The position numbers and the translations under genes are program-made. The notes beneath the pieces were generated by a model, which saw nothing but the letters and a program-made list of their open reading frames with translations, ran no database searches and was not told the origin of the DNA. 38,817 nt of DNA from Chryseosolibacter histidinae (GTDB lineage Bacteria; Bacteroidota; Bacteroidia; Cytophagales; Cyclobacteriaceae): NCBI RefSeq assembly GCF_018598225.1, contig NZ_JAHESF010000053.1:1-38817 (forward strand), given 5' to 3'. Position 1 is the stretch's first letter; every line of letters begins with the position of its first letter. Positions 15,746-24,082 of this stretch are shown here, piece by piece.

Positions 15746-18387
15746 TGCCGCGCAGCGATATCCATCCGCCGGAGTGGCCCCTCAGGTTGCTAAGGTTCGT
15801 GATCAAAGACGAATACATCGAAGAGATCGAAGGCGATATGGAAGAGCTCTTCCTGGCCAACGTCGAACAACTATCGGTCCGGAAAGCGCGGCGGATCTAC
15901 ACGTGGGAGATCCTCAGACTGCTGAGGCCTGTCTTGCTGAAGAATATAAAATCATCGCCCCAATTTTATCAAAATGCCATGTACAAAAACTACCTCAAAG
16001 TCGCTTACAGGAATCTGATCAAAAAGAAATCCTATTCGCTCATCAATATCTTCGGGCTTGCGCTCGGCATCGCCTGCTGCGTGTTGATCTTCATGTTTGT
16101 TCATGACGAGCTCTCGTACGACACCTACCATGTAAACAAGGACCGGATCTACCGGGTCACGCATGGCGAGTCTTCGAAGGATGGCAAGACGGGGCCGTTT
16201 TGGGTTTGGGGAAATGCACCCGTCGGCCCTGCGCTGAAAAGCGATTTTCCGGAGATCGATAAGGTTGTGCAGTTCTCGGGAAGAGCGGATATCCTGCTGA
16301 GCAATGGAGACAAGTTGTACCAGGAAGACGGTGTCTTCTTCATGGACTCTACGGCCTTCGATGTATTCAGCTGGAAAGTGCTTCGCGGTGATCCTAAAAC
16401 TGCGCTGGCCGACCCTTACAGCATTGTGCTGACGGAGACCACGGCAAAAAAATATTTCGGTGATGAAGACCCTGTTGGCAAAACACTGAAGGGAAGCGAA
16501 TCTTCAGGAAGGTCAGCTGCGGGCGACTATACTGTGACGGCGGTGATGGAAGATGTACCTGCCAATTCGCATTTCCGTTTTAATGCGCTGCTCTCGCTGA
16601 ATACTTTCCGAAAGTCGCGCCCGGAAATATTCAATGAATGGGGGTATGTTGATATGTACACCTATTTCCTGGTCAATGATCAGTTCAATGAAGCAGCCTT
16701 CAAAAGCAAGATCCCCGATTTTATAAAAAGGAACATCCAGTATCCCGATTCCAGGTATACCATCGCTATCGAGCCATTGAAGAATGCCTACCTGGGAACC
16801 GACGCAGACAGGCAACCCGGCGAGACTGGCAGCATGTCGAATATCTATGTGTTCTCGGTCATCGGTGTGTTCATTCTTGCCATTGCCATGATCAACTTCA
16901 TGAACCTTTCCACCGCCAGGTCACTGGAGCGGAGCAAAGAGGTGGGCATCCGGAAATCGGTAGGCGCAGACCGGAGAAACCTGATCTCGCAGTTCCTGGG
17001 CGAGTCGCTGCTCATCGTATGCCTGTCTACCGTGGTAGCGCTGGTGATCGTTGTCACGGCATTACCCTACATGACGGATTTTATCGGTAAGGAATTTGCC
17101 ATCGAAGGCTTCGTAACGTGGCAGAACATTTCATTCTTCGTTGCGGTGATGTCTGTGGTGGGATTGATCGCCGGCTCGTATCCGGCCCTGGTGCTTTCAG
17201 GCTTTAACCCGGTAATGATCCTCAAAGGGATCTCGAGGTCGCAGGCGGGTGGTGCCAACATGCGGAAGGGGCTGGTGGTATTCCAGTTCAGCCTGTCCAT
17301 TGCGCTGATCGCCGGTACCATCGTTGTATACGATCAGATGAGCCTGCTGCTGAACAAGGACCTCGGATTCGATAAGGAACAAATGCTCATTGTGGATTAT
17401 AACTATGATGGCGCTGTGAACAACAAATCGCAGGCGCTGAAAACCGAGCTGGAAAAGAATCCCTCCATTGTATCGGTAGCTTTTACCCGAAGTGTGCCGG
17501 GTGGTTACTATCCCCATGCCTACACGCAGATTGAAGCGCCAGACGGCGAAATGAAAGGTCAAGGGCAGCCCATTTTCCAGGTGGGCATGGATTTCGTTAC
17601 GCATTTTGGACTGGAGCTGGTGGCAGGCAGAACATACTCAAAGGAATATCCGTCAGACAGCTCGAAGGCGCTGGTGCTCAACGAGTCGGCGGCAAGGCAA
17701 TACGGCTATACCGATCCCAAGCAGATCGTTGGAAAAAAATTCGACCAGTGGGGCAGGGCAGGTGTGGTGATCGGTGTGGTGAAGGATTTCAATTTCACTT
17801 CTTTGCATCGCACCATCGAGCCGCTCACGTTGCCGTTTGAGCCCTATGCATGCCGTTATATGTGCATCAAAGTTAAGTCTGCGGGCATGAGAGAAACCAT
17901 TAACGCCATAGGTGAGGTCTGGAAACAGCTGGCACCCCACAGGCCATACCTGTACAGCTTTCTCGATGATGACTTCGAAAGGCAATACAAGTCCGATCTC
18001 ATGTTCAGGAGACTGTTTACAACCTTTGCCTGTCTCGCGATCTTCATCGCCTGCCTGGGATTGTTAGGACTGGCCACCTATACGGCACAGCAGCGCACCA
18101 AAGAGATCGGCATCCGAAAAGTGTTGGGCGCGGATGTGAGGCATATTGTTGCTTTGTTGTCGGCCGATTTTATGAAACTGGTCCTCATCGCTGTCGCCAT
18201 CGCCACGCCCGTTGCATGGTACGCCATGAACCAGTGGCTGCAAGGGTTCGCCTACCGGATGGAGATCCACCCCACGGTCTTTATCCTTGCGGGATTGATT
18301 GCCCTTTCGATAGCGGTCTTCACCATCAGCTTTCAGTCCATCAAATCCGCCTTGATGAATCCGGTGAAATCCTTGCGGAGCGAATAG
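15742..18387 (+). CDS. PadR-linked FtsX-like permease with prefix domain, 881 aa
   Basis: Prefix domain at residues 1-78 with PPEWPLRLLRF and IEEIEGDMEELF, then the junction MYKNYL at residue 80, TM1 at about 99-120, periplasmic MacB-like domain containing AKKYFGDEDPVGKTLKG, three TMs, a fifth TM, second periplasmic domain, and three C-terminal TMs with QRTKEIGIRKVLGA between the first two. The C-terminus NPVKSLRSE is nearly the same as in the paralogues. The start codon overlaps the PadR stop. FtsX-type permeases work with an ATPase or a periplasmic partner; neither is encoded here, and the substrate is unknown. Confidence 0.93.
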   Translation: MMPRSDIHPPEWPLRLLRFVIKDEYIEEIEGDMEELFLANVEQLSVRKARRIYTWEILRLLRPVLLKNIKSSPQFYQNAMYKNYLKVAYRNLIKKKSYSLINIFGLALGIACCVLIFMFVHDELSYDTYHVNKDRIYRVTHGESSKDGKTGPFWVWGNAPVGPALKSDFPEIDKVVQFSGRADILLSNGDKLYQEDGVFFMDSTAFDVFSWKVLRGDPKTALADPYSIVLTETTAKKYFGDEDPVGKTLKGSESSGRSAAGDYTVTAVMEDVPANSHFRFNALLSLNTFRKSRPEIFNEWGYVDMYTYFLVNDQFNEAAFKSKIPDFIKRNIQYPDSRYTIAIEPLKNAYLGTDADRQPGETGSMSNIYVFSVIGVFILAIAMINFMNLSTARSLERSKEVGIRKSVGADRRNLISQFLGESLLIVCLSTVVALVIVVTALPYMTDFIGKEFAIEGFVTWQNISFFVAVMSVVGLIAGSYPALVLSGFNPVMILKGISRSQAGGANMRKGLVVFQFSLSIALIAGTIVVYDQMSLLLNKDLGFDKEQMLIVDYNYDGAVNNKSQALKTELEKNPSIVSVAFTRSVPGGYYPHAYTQIEAPDGEMKGQGQPIFQVGMDFVTHFGLELVAGRTYSKEYPSDSSKALVLNESAARQYGYTDPKQIVGKKFDQWGRAGVVIGVVKDFNFTSLHRTIEPLTLPFEPYACRYMCIKVKSAGMRETINAIGEVWKQLAPHRPYLYSFLDDDFERQYKSDLMFRRLFTTFACLAIFIACLGLLGLATYTAQQRTKEIGIRKVLGADVRHIVALLSADFMKLVLIAVAIATPVAWYAMNQWLQGFAYRMEIHPTVFILAGLIALSIAVFTISFQSIKSALMNPVKSLRSE

Positions 18388-18548
18388 TTAAAACACAGAT
18401 GATGCAGTTTAACATTTTACAGTCTTGCTAAAGACGCCATATTGGTAGTCACGAGAAAAACATGACCTCCAATCCCGTCAGGGATGACCTATAGCATTGG
18501 ACTTTCTTCAAACGCTTACGGCGTGAATGTGTTGACTTTCCCTAAACC

Positions 18549-18576
18549 GGCAACTGGCAACCGGCAACTGGCAACC
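18549..18576. repeat. 28-bp block of four GGCAACY heptamers
   Basis: GGCAACT, GGCAACC, GGCAACT, GGCAACC in a row. It is unrelated in sequence to the GTCCACG family but again has exactly four units of seven. Confidence 0.85.
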
Positions 18577-18581
18577 AGGAC

Positions 18582-18599
18582 CTACCCTCTACAGGGTAG
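18582..18599. repeat. Palindrome CTACCCT-N4-AGGGTAG
   Basis: Perfect 7-bp arms around CTAC, about 23-40 bp upstream of the -33 box of the receptor promoter. It could be an operator or another small dispersed palindrome. An ATCCCGTCAGGGAT palindrome lies at about 18473-18486 in the same gap. Confidence 0.45.
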
Positions 18600-18621
18600 A
18601 AATTTTCGCCCTTACCGGGGA

Positions 18622-18652
18622 TTGTGCTGAGAAACCCGTGCCCCTAGTTTTG
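18622..18652 (+). promoter_or_regulatory. Bacteroidota-type promoter of the TonB receptor
   Basis: TTG (18622-18624), 20-bp spacer, TAGTTTTG (18645-18652), a perfect TAnnTTTG -7 element. Transcription should start near 18658, giving a leader of about 40 nt before the ATG at 18696. Confidence 0.6.
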
Positions 18653-18695
18653 CCACCCGTAAAACTTTGGTCAACACTTAACAAGCACATCCCTA

Positions 18696-21095
18696 ATGAA
18701 ATATTTTTTACTCGTCTGTCTCTTCATGAGCGGCGTTTCCGCTGTCGCCCAGGTCGGCTCGATCAGGGGCACCGTAAAAACTTCCGATGGCGCGCCCGCT
18801 GAATTCGTTTCCGTAGGATTGAAAGGAACCCGGAAAGGCGCGCAGTCCAACAGCAAAGGTGAATTTGAGATCAGGAACCTTCAGCCCGGAGCCTACACCG
18901 TGGTCATTTCGAACATCGGCCTCGAAACCAAAGAGATCGAAGCGCAGGTGAACGCCGGTGAGGTGACTACATTGCCACTGATCACCTTGCAGGAAAACGC
19001 CCGGGAGCTCAACCAGATCGTGATCCAGGGAGCGGGAGAGAAGTACACCACCGACCGCGTATCTTCATCGTTGCGCCTGGCATCCTCGCTGCTGGAGACC
19101 CCGCAGAACATCCAGGTGGTGACCACCGAAATGCTGAAAGACCAGCAGGTGATCAGCATGAGCGATGGATTGATCCGCAACGTAAGCGGTGCCGTTCGCC
19201 AGGAACACTGGGGCGACATGTATGCAAACATCGTAGCCCGCGGCTCTCAGATCCAGGCATTCCGCAATGGTTTCAACGTGGTGAATTCCTACTGGGGGCC
19301 ATTGACAGAAGACATGAGCTTTGTCGATCACATCGAATTTGTAAAAGGACCAGCCGGGTTTATGCTTTCAGGCGGCGACCCTTCTGGATTGTATAACGTG
19401 GTGACCAAAAAACCAACCGGTGTTACCAAGGGTGAAGCGTCGATCACTACCGGAAGCTTCGGCCTGCTGCGAACAACACTCGATTTGGACGGCAAGCTGC
19501 GTACCGACGGCAAACTGCTTTATCGCCTCAACCTCTCTGCGCAGAACAAAGATTCTTACCGCGCCAATGAGTACAACGACCGTTATGTTGTAGCGCCGGT
19601 TATTGCTTATGACCTCGACGACAAAACGAAACTTACACTGGAGTACAATTATCAGCGCGCCAATATGAGCAACGTTGGATCGTTCTACATTTTTTCGCAA
19701 CAGGGCTTCGCTGCATTCCCGGCAGACTACACCACACTTCCCGCGGGCACACCCGGAACGAAGATCGATGATCACAGCTTTTATGTGAACCTTCAGCATT
19801 CCCTGAACGACGACTGGAAGATCACCGGCCAGGTATCGAAGTTCATCTATCAACAGGTTGGACATTCCATGTGGCCCTCTGTTGTGAACCAGGATGGAAC
19901 ATTTGTGCGCAACATCGGCATCTGGGATGCATACAGCAACATGACCATGGCCCAGGTGTTTGTAAATGGCGAGGTGCAGACCGGGGCTGTGCGTCACCGG
20001 ATCCTTTCGGGATTGGACATTGCCGGCAAAGATTACATGGCCGACTGGGGACAATCGCACGACCTGGACACACCAGACAAGCCTTTCGATCCGGCAAACC
20101 CGGACCTCGGCATGCCGGCCACCGGTTATCCGAAATTCGATCGCGAAACCCCGCTCGAAGAAAGGGCACAGGCTGCGGGAGGACTCCAGGATCAACGTTA
20201 CACCAGCGTCTACCTGCAGGACGAACTGAGCTTCATCGAGAACCGGATCCGTTTCACCGTTGCCGGACGTTACACGCAGCTTCAGCAATCAGCCTGGGGC
20301 GCAGCGCCTGATAAAGCGAAACACTTCACACCCCGTGTAGGGCTTAGTGCATCACTCACCAGCCAGCTTGCTGCCTATGCTTTATATGACCAGGCATTCA
20401 TTCCACAGACCGGCATCATGGCCAATGGCGGAAAAGTGCAGCCGATCACGGGTAACAACATGGAGCTGGGACTTAAGAAAGACTGGCAGGGCGGATGGAA
20501 CACTACGCTGTCGGTATACCGCATCCTGAAGAACAACGAGCTCGTTGCCGATCCTACCGATCCAACTTCGGGCCGCAGCATCGAGATGGGGCGCAAGCGG
20601 GCACAGGGGGTGGAGTTCGATCTCCGGGGAACGATCGTACCCGGGCTGAACCTGGTGGCGAACTATGCCTACACGGATTCCCGCGTGATCGAAGTTGCCG
20701 ACGGCGTGACCTATCCGGAAGAAGGTTCTATTGTGCCGGGATTTGCCAAACATACGATCAACGCATGGCTGAATTACAAATTCAGAAATGGTGTGCTCAA
20801 GGATATCGGCCTCTCCGCAGGCGTGACCTATCTCGGCGACCGCGCAACGTACTGGGAAGCATCACCTGATCCTGACAAAGAGCTGGAGAACTATCTCAAG
20901 GTGGATGGCGGATTGTTCTGGGAAAAAGAGAAGCTCAAAGTGACCCTGAACGTGTTCAACCTGCTCGATGAATACTTATACAGCGGCTCTTATGAATCGT
21001 GGATGACCGATGCCGATGGCAACCCGTCTCCGATGTACAGTTACCAGGCCGAAGCACCGCGGAATGCAAGGTTCAGCATTACGTATAAATTCTGA
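18696..21095 (+). CDS. TonB-dependent siderophore-type receptor, 799 aa
   Basis: Outer-membrane receptor taking up a ferric siderophore or similar ligand with TonB energy. Order: signal peptide (1-19, ending AVAQ), carboxypeptidase-like regulatory beta-sandwich (about 22-105, GTVKTSDGAPAEFVSVGLKG), plug domain (about 120-245, with TPQNIQVVTTEMLKDQQ and FVKGPAGFMLSGGDPSGLYN), and a 22-strand barrel to the C-terminal aromatic ITYKF. The plug resembles the FhuE/FpvA siderophore group, not SusC; no SusD gene follows. A clear promoter lies upstream. The ligand is not predictable. No iron-regulator box was identified with confidence. Confidence 0.93.
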   Translation: MKYFLLVCLFMSGVSAVAQVGSIRGTVKTSDGAPAEFVSVGLKGTRKGAQSNSKGEFEIRNLQPGAYTVVISNIGLETKEIEAQVNAGEVTTLPLITLQENARELNQIVIQGAGEKYTTDRVSSSLRLASSLLETPQNIQVVTTEMLKDQQVISMSDGLIRNVSGAVRQEHWGDMYANIVARGSQIQAFRNGFNVVNSYWGPLTEDMSFVDHIEFVKGPAGFMLSGGDPSGLYNVVTKKPTGVTKGEASITTGSFGLLRTTLDLDGKLRTDGKLLYRLNLSAQNKDSYRANEYNDRYVVAPVIAYDLDDKTKLTLEYNYQRANMSNVGSFYIFSQQGFAAFPADYTTLPAGTPGTKIDDHSFYVNLQHSLNDDWKITGQVSKFIYQQVGHSMWPSVVNQDGTFVRNIGIWDAYSNMTMAQVFVNGEVQTGAVRHRILSGLDIAGKDYMADWGQSHDLDTPDKPFDPANPDLGMPATGYPKFDRETPLEERAQAAGGLQDQRYTSVYLQDELSFIENRIRFTVAGRYTQLQQSAWGAAPDKAKHFTPRVGLSASLTSQLAAYALYDQAFIPQTGIMANGGKVQPITGNNMELGLKKDWQGGWNTTLSVYRILKNNELVADPTDPTSGRSIEMGRKRAQGVEFDLRGTIVPGLNLVANYAYTDSRVIEVADGVTYPEEGSIVPGFAKHTINAWLNYKFRNGVLKDIGLSAGVTYLGDRATYWEASPDPDKELENYLKVDGGLFWEKEKLKVTLNVFNLLDEYLYSGSYESWMTDADGNPSPMYSYQAEAPRNARFSITYKF

Positions 21096-21107
21096 TCAGG
21101 ATTTTTT

Positions 21108-21187
21108 GAATATCGAACAAGGAATTCGAATGACGAATGACGGGGTGGAGCGGCGTTCGGAATTCAGTCCTTGTTCGATATTTATAT
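21108..21187. terminator. Bidirectional hairpin between convergent genes
   Basis: ATATCGAACAAGGA (21110-21123) pairs perfectly with TCCTTGTTCGATAT (21168-21181), with an inner GAATTC-containing pairing. It lies between the receptor stop (21095) and the lipoprotein stop (21193). Related ATTCGATATCCAA segments occur near 28326 and 31637. Confidence 0.65.
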
Positions 21188-21192
21188 TCAGA

Positions 21193-21924
21193 TTAATTGA
21201 ACGTCACTTTCTTTTCCACTCTCATCCTGGAAATGGTTCCGCTTCCGGTGCTGAATTTTGAGTCGATGGTGCCGTATTTGACACCGGTAAGTGTGACGGT
21301 TGCACTCGTAATTCCCTGAGGTGTCGCGAAATTCGATTTAGGGATTACAAAAGAGCCTTGCTCCATCTGGGCAGCAGTAAGGGAGAACGTTGGCCCGGGT
21401 ACTGTGCCTGCCGGCGATGTGAGATTGAGGGTGATAATGAGCTCGTCGTGAACATATACATCCTGCCAGGAGATCGTCAGGTCGCTGTTCACACTGGCGC
21501 TTGAAGGCACCGTTAAAGAAGTAAATGTTTTCTGCGGCGTGGTAACGGTGCCGCTATGTTTCTGACCATTGGCAAGAACCACATCAAAATTGTAACTGGT
21601 ATTCAGGTTCACCGTGGCGGACGGAATGTAGTAGGTTGAAATGTTCAGAATTTCGGTCAACGACATTTGCTGCCCATTTACCTGTACTTTGCCATTCTTT
21701 AATTCCACACTCGCCAGGTTCTTGTCGAGTATCGTGGCTGTGAGCGCAGCAGCCACCGTTCCATCGTTTTGCAAGGTGCGCTCTACAACAAAGTGGGTTT
21801 GCAAAACAGCGGGATCTGTGATCTCGATATCATTCAGGGAAGATTCACAGTTGCTGAAAAGCAAAGTAGTTGCGAATGCAAACAGTGTTGCCGCCTGACG
21901 TGAATACTTTGAAAATTGGCTCAT
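21193..21924 (-). CDS. Secreted lipoprotein of unknown function, 243 aa
   Basis: N-terminal hydrophobic segment ending in LLFSNC, with Cys26 as the probable lipidation site. The mature protein is rich in Thr, Ser, Val and beta-strand patterns (for example TVNLNTSYNFDVVLANGQK and LTISWQDVYVHDELIITL), suggesting one or two immunoglobulin-like beta-sandwich modules. No catalytic motif is seen. The gene is convergent with the TonB receptor gene and separated from it by a bidirectional hairpin, so it is not in that operon. A surface or periplasm-facing location is expected. Confidence 0.8.
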   Translation of the reverse strand: MSQFSKYSRQAATLFAFATTLLFSNCESSLNDIEITDPAVLQTHFVVERTLQNDGTVAAALTATILDKNLASVELKNGKVQVNGQQMSLTEILNISTYYIPSATVNLNTSYNFDVVLANGQKHSGTVTTPQKTFTSLTVPSSASVNSDLTISWQDVYVHDELIITLNLTSPAGTVPGPTFSLTAAQMEQGSFVIPKSNFATPQGITSATVTLTGVKYGTIDSKFSTGSGTISRMRVEKKVTFN

Positions 21925-22106
21925 GGTATAGTTGTTAAGTTTGAAAAAAAATTACTGCTTTCCTGAAGCAATCATTTTCGCGGTTTTGGATACCGGTCAT
22001 TGCCGAAAAGTGACCGGCGCTGTGGAAACGGAGGCCCCAGGGCAGGGGCCATGTAATAATTGGACGAAGAGTGTCAAAAAATGAAATGGAATTCAGTCTA
22101 TCCGTA

Positions 22107-22114
22107 TATCTTTG
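22107..22114 (+). promoter_or_regulatory. Probable -7 element
   Basis: TATCTTTG matches TAnnTTTG and lies 22 bp before the TTG start of the following gene, supporting that start. No good -33 TTTG at the ideal distance. Confidence 0.45.
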
Positions 22115-22136
22115 AGGCCGGAAAAAAATTACCCCA

Positions 22137-23438
22137 TTGAAAATCCCTTTCATCGCCATTGCCACCGTTGCCATATGCGCTTCCTGTGGACCCGCTGCAC
22201 AAAACTCTACCGAAACGCGTACTGATTCAGCAACTACCAGTGCTGTGACGCAAGACCAAATGATTGCCCCGGCAAAAGAAATTGCTCCATTGCCACAGCC
22301 GGATACCACCGCGATCCTTTTCGATACGGTCACCATCGAACATCCCCGTGGTGACACTTTCGATCTCTATGTGCCTTCGGGGTTTCAGGTCGCCATTGCC
22401 GCGCATGGCATGAACAGGATCCGGTTCATGGACAGGAGTGCTGATGGCAGATTGTTTATCACAGACATGCTGAACCTGGCCGACAACACAAAAGGAAAGG
22501 TCATCATCCTGGAGGACCCTGACAGCAGTGGCGTTTTTCAAAAACAATCGCTTTATCTCGACAAGCTGAGAAATCCCAACAGCCTGAAGTTCCATAAAGA
22601 CAAGTCTGGCAAAGACTGGTTATACCTGGCGATGACGGATAAGCTTGTGCGTTATCCTTTCAATCCCGGAGACACCAGGCCTGCCGGAGATGCGGAGGTG
22701 CTCGATACATATCCTGACTATGGTTTAAGTTATCGCTATGGCGGATGGCATCTTACCCGCACCATTGAATTTGATGATGAGGGCCGCCTGTACATCTCGG
22801 TGGGCAGCAGCTGCAATGTTTGCGTAGAGAAAGAGGAGGTGCGTGCCAGCATTCTTGTGATGGATGAGGATGGTAAGAACAGGTCAATTTATGCGAAGGG
22901 TGTGCGCAACGCTGTGGGACTTGCCTGGACCCATGGGAGCTTATTTGCAACGAATATGGCTGCCGACCACCTGGGAAAAGACCAGCCTGATGATGCCATG
23001 TTCCGCGTGGAGAAAGACCGCCACTATGGATGGCCTTATTGTTACCACTGGAATGGAAAGGTGTATGCCGATCCAAAGCTGGACACGGCCTCGACAAAAG
23101 TTTCCCCGCACGAAGTGCCCGGAGCTTTCAGTTATTTTGGTGCACACACAGCGCCGCTGGGATTGGCCTGGTTCGGTGAGCATGAAGCGGAGGACCCCAG
23201 CCTGAAGAATTATTTTCTCGTGGCACAACACGGATCCTATTCGCCCGCCATTGGTCGCGGTTACAGCATTCAGCGCGTGCGTGAAGGCAACCCTCCGGAA
23301 GATTTCGTCAAAGGTTTCCTCGATGCTAAGGGCAACATTCATGGCCGGCCCTGTGGTATCTTCTCCATCGGTAAAGATGATTTTTACTTCACGGATGATA
23401 AATTCGGCACACTGTATCACGTCTATCGCCGGCATTAG
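22137..23438 (+). CDS. PQQ-type sugar dehydrogenase-like lipoprotein, 433 aa
   Basis: Six-bladed beta-propeller of the glucose/sorbosone dehydrogenase family, expected to oxidise a sugar or related alcohol in the periplasm with pyrroloquinoline quinone. Recognisable stretches are LYVPSGFQVAIAAHGMNRIR, RLYISVGSSCNVC (about 219-231), KNRSIYAKGVRNAVGLAWT and YGWPYCYHWNGK. The start codon is TTG at 22137; no ATG lies near, and from TTG the product begins with a hydrophobic segment ending in CASC, with Cys17 as lipidation site. The -7 box TATCTTTG lies just upstream. No PQQ biosynthesis genes are in the window. Substrate is unknown, and cofactor dependence is inferred from the family. Confidence 0.88.
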   Translation: MKIPFIAIATVAICASCGPAAQNSTETRTDSATTSAVTQDQMIAPAKEIAPLPQPDTTAILFDTVTIEHPRGDTFDLYVPSGFQVAIAAHGMNRIRFMDRSADGRLFITDMLNLADNTKGKVIILEDPDSSGVFQKQSLYLDKLRNPNSLKFHKDKSGKDWLYLAMTDKLVRYPFNPGDTRPAGDAEVLDTYPDYGLSYRYGGWHLTRTIEFDDEGRLYISVGSSCNVCVEKEEVRASILVMDEDGKNRSIYAKGVRNAVGLAWTHGSLFATNMAADHLGKDQPDDAMFRVEKDRHYGWPYCYHWNGKVYADPKLDTASTKVSPHEVPGAFSYFGAHTAPLGLAWFGEHEAEDPSLKNYFLVAQHGSYSPAIGRGYSIQRVREGNPPEDFVKGFLDAKGNIHGRPCGIFSIGKDDFYFTDDKFGTLYHVYRRH

Positions 23439-23440
23439 AA

Positions 23441-23501
23441 AGGTACGAGGTACGTGGAGGGTATTCCGTACTTCGTACCTCGTTCCCGATAGTTATCGGG
23501 A
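23441..23501. repeat. AGGTACG heptamers with inverted units and TCCCGAT palindrome
   Basis: AGGTACG, AGGTACG, then after a 14-base spacer TACTTCG, TACCTCG, all in register of seven; the two halves can pair. A TCCCGAT-AGTT-ATCGGGA palindrome (23484-23501) follows. It probably ends the dehydrogenase transcript. Confidence 0.65.
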
Positions 23502-23557
23502 TCGTACCTATCATAAGAGGCTCTGGCAATTCTCTCGGATTCTCACTATATTCGTCT

Positions 23558-23710
23558 ATGATCTGGTTAACGCTTCTCCTGACCGTCATTATCACCACCG
23601 CCATCGTCTACGGTGCCGGCTGGATCAGGCGCCATCGTGAGACCCATCCCGAGCTTTACAAGAACAGAGGCGTGATCGGCTTTATTGTGTGGTTGATCCT
23701 CCAGTACTAG
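23558..23710 (+). CDS. Small membrane protein, 50 aa, putative
   Basis: ATG at 23558, TAG at 23708-23710. The peptide starts with a hydrophobic helix MIWLTLLLTVIITTAIVYGA, then a charged loop with RRHRETHPELYKNRG, and ends in a second short hydrophobic stretch GFIVWLILQY. Such a TM-loop-TM layout is typical of small Bacteroidota inner-membrane proteins of unknown function. A TATATTCG box at 23547-23554 resembles a -7 element but lies very close to the ATG. I do not recognise the family. Confidence 0.5.
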   Translation: MIWLTLLLTVIITTAIVYGAGWIRRHRETHPELYKNRGVIGFIVWLILQY

Positions 23711-23794
23711 TTATCTCGATTCCGCACAATTCCCATCCCTATTTAACATTCGATTGTCAAAGATCGTGAGCCTAACGCCGTACGGAGCTTCTCT

Positions 23795-23975
23795 CAGTCA
23801 TACGATGTGAGGACATAAGCCCAACCTTTGGTCTGGCAAGGGCATGTGCGGGTTGGGTTGAGTCCGAACAGCGTATGACGGGGCCCTCCGCGCTGTGCCC
23901 GCCGCAGCTTTAGCGAAGGCGGGGCCTCGGAGCGCTCCGGAACCTTTATCGCTACACCAACCTTACTTCGCAAAA
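23795..23975 (+). repeat. Structured interspersed element, copy D, with nested insertion
   Basis: Outer stem GTCATACG (23797-23804) pairs with CGTATGAC (23872-23879). The inner box is AAGCCCAACC, pairing perfectly with GGTTGGGTT. The second hairpin GGGGCC...GGCCTC is enlarged by a GCCCGCCGCAGCTTTAGCG-type palindrome at about 23894-23922, also known from 11848-11874. The conserved tail ACCTTTATCGCTACAC follows. The rest of the 23711-24082 gap shows a CCGGT/ACCGG hairpin at about 24027 and no gene. Confidence 0.8.
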
Positions 23976-24049
23976 ACCAATCTCTTGACGGTACCAAGCG
24001 CTAGTTAAAAAAAAATGAATTCCCGGTAACCTTCACCGGAAGTTGAAGT

Positions 24050-24082
24050 ATATTAACTACATTTAAGATAAATATATGTAAC
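24050..24082. promoter_or_regulatory. AT-rich inverted repeat upstream of PadR/permease operon 4
   Basis: TACATTTA and TAAATATATGTA form an imperfect inverted repeat ending at the GTG start of the PadR gene; likely operator. Its sequence differs from those of the other three operons. Confidence 0.45.

Noticed and set aside
18615-18660. GGGG...GCTGAGA...CCCG upstream of the TonB receptor resembles the start of a TPP riboswitch
   Set aside because: The rest of the TPP consensus (ACCTGAT and the 3' GCGTAGGGAA part) is absent, and a good promoter (TTG-N20-TAGTTTTG) overlaps the segment, so it would not be wholly transcribed.
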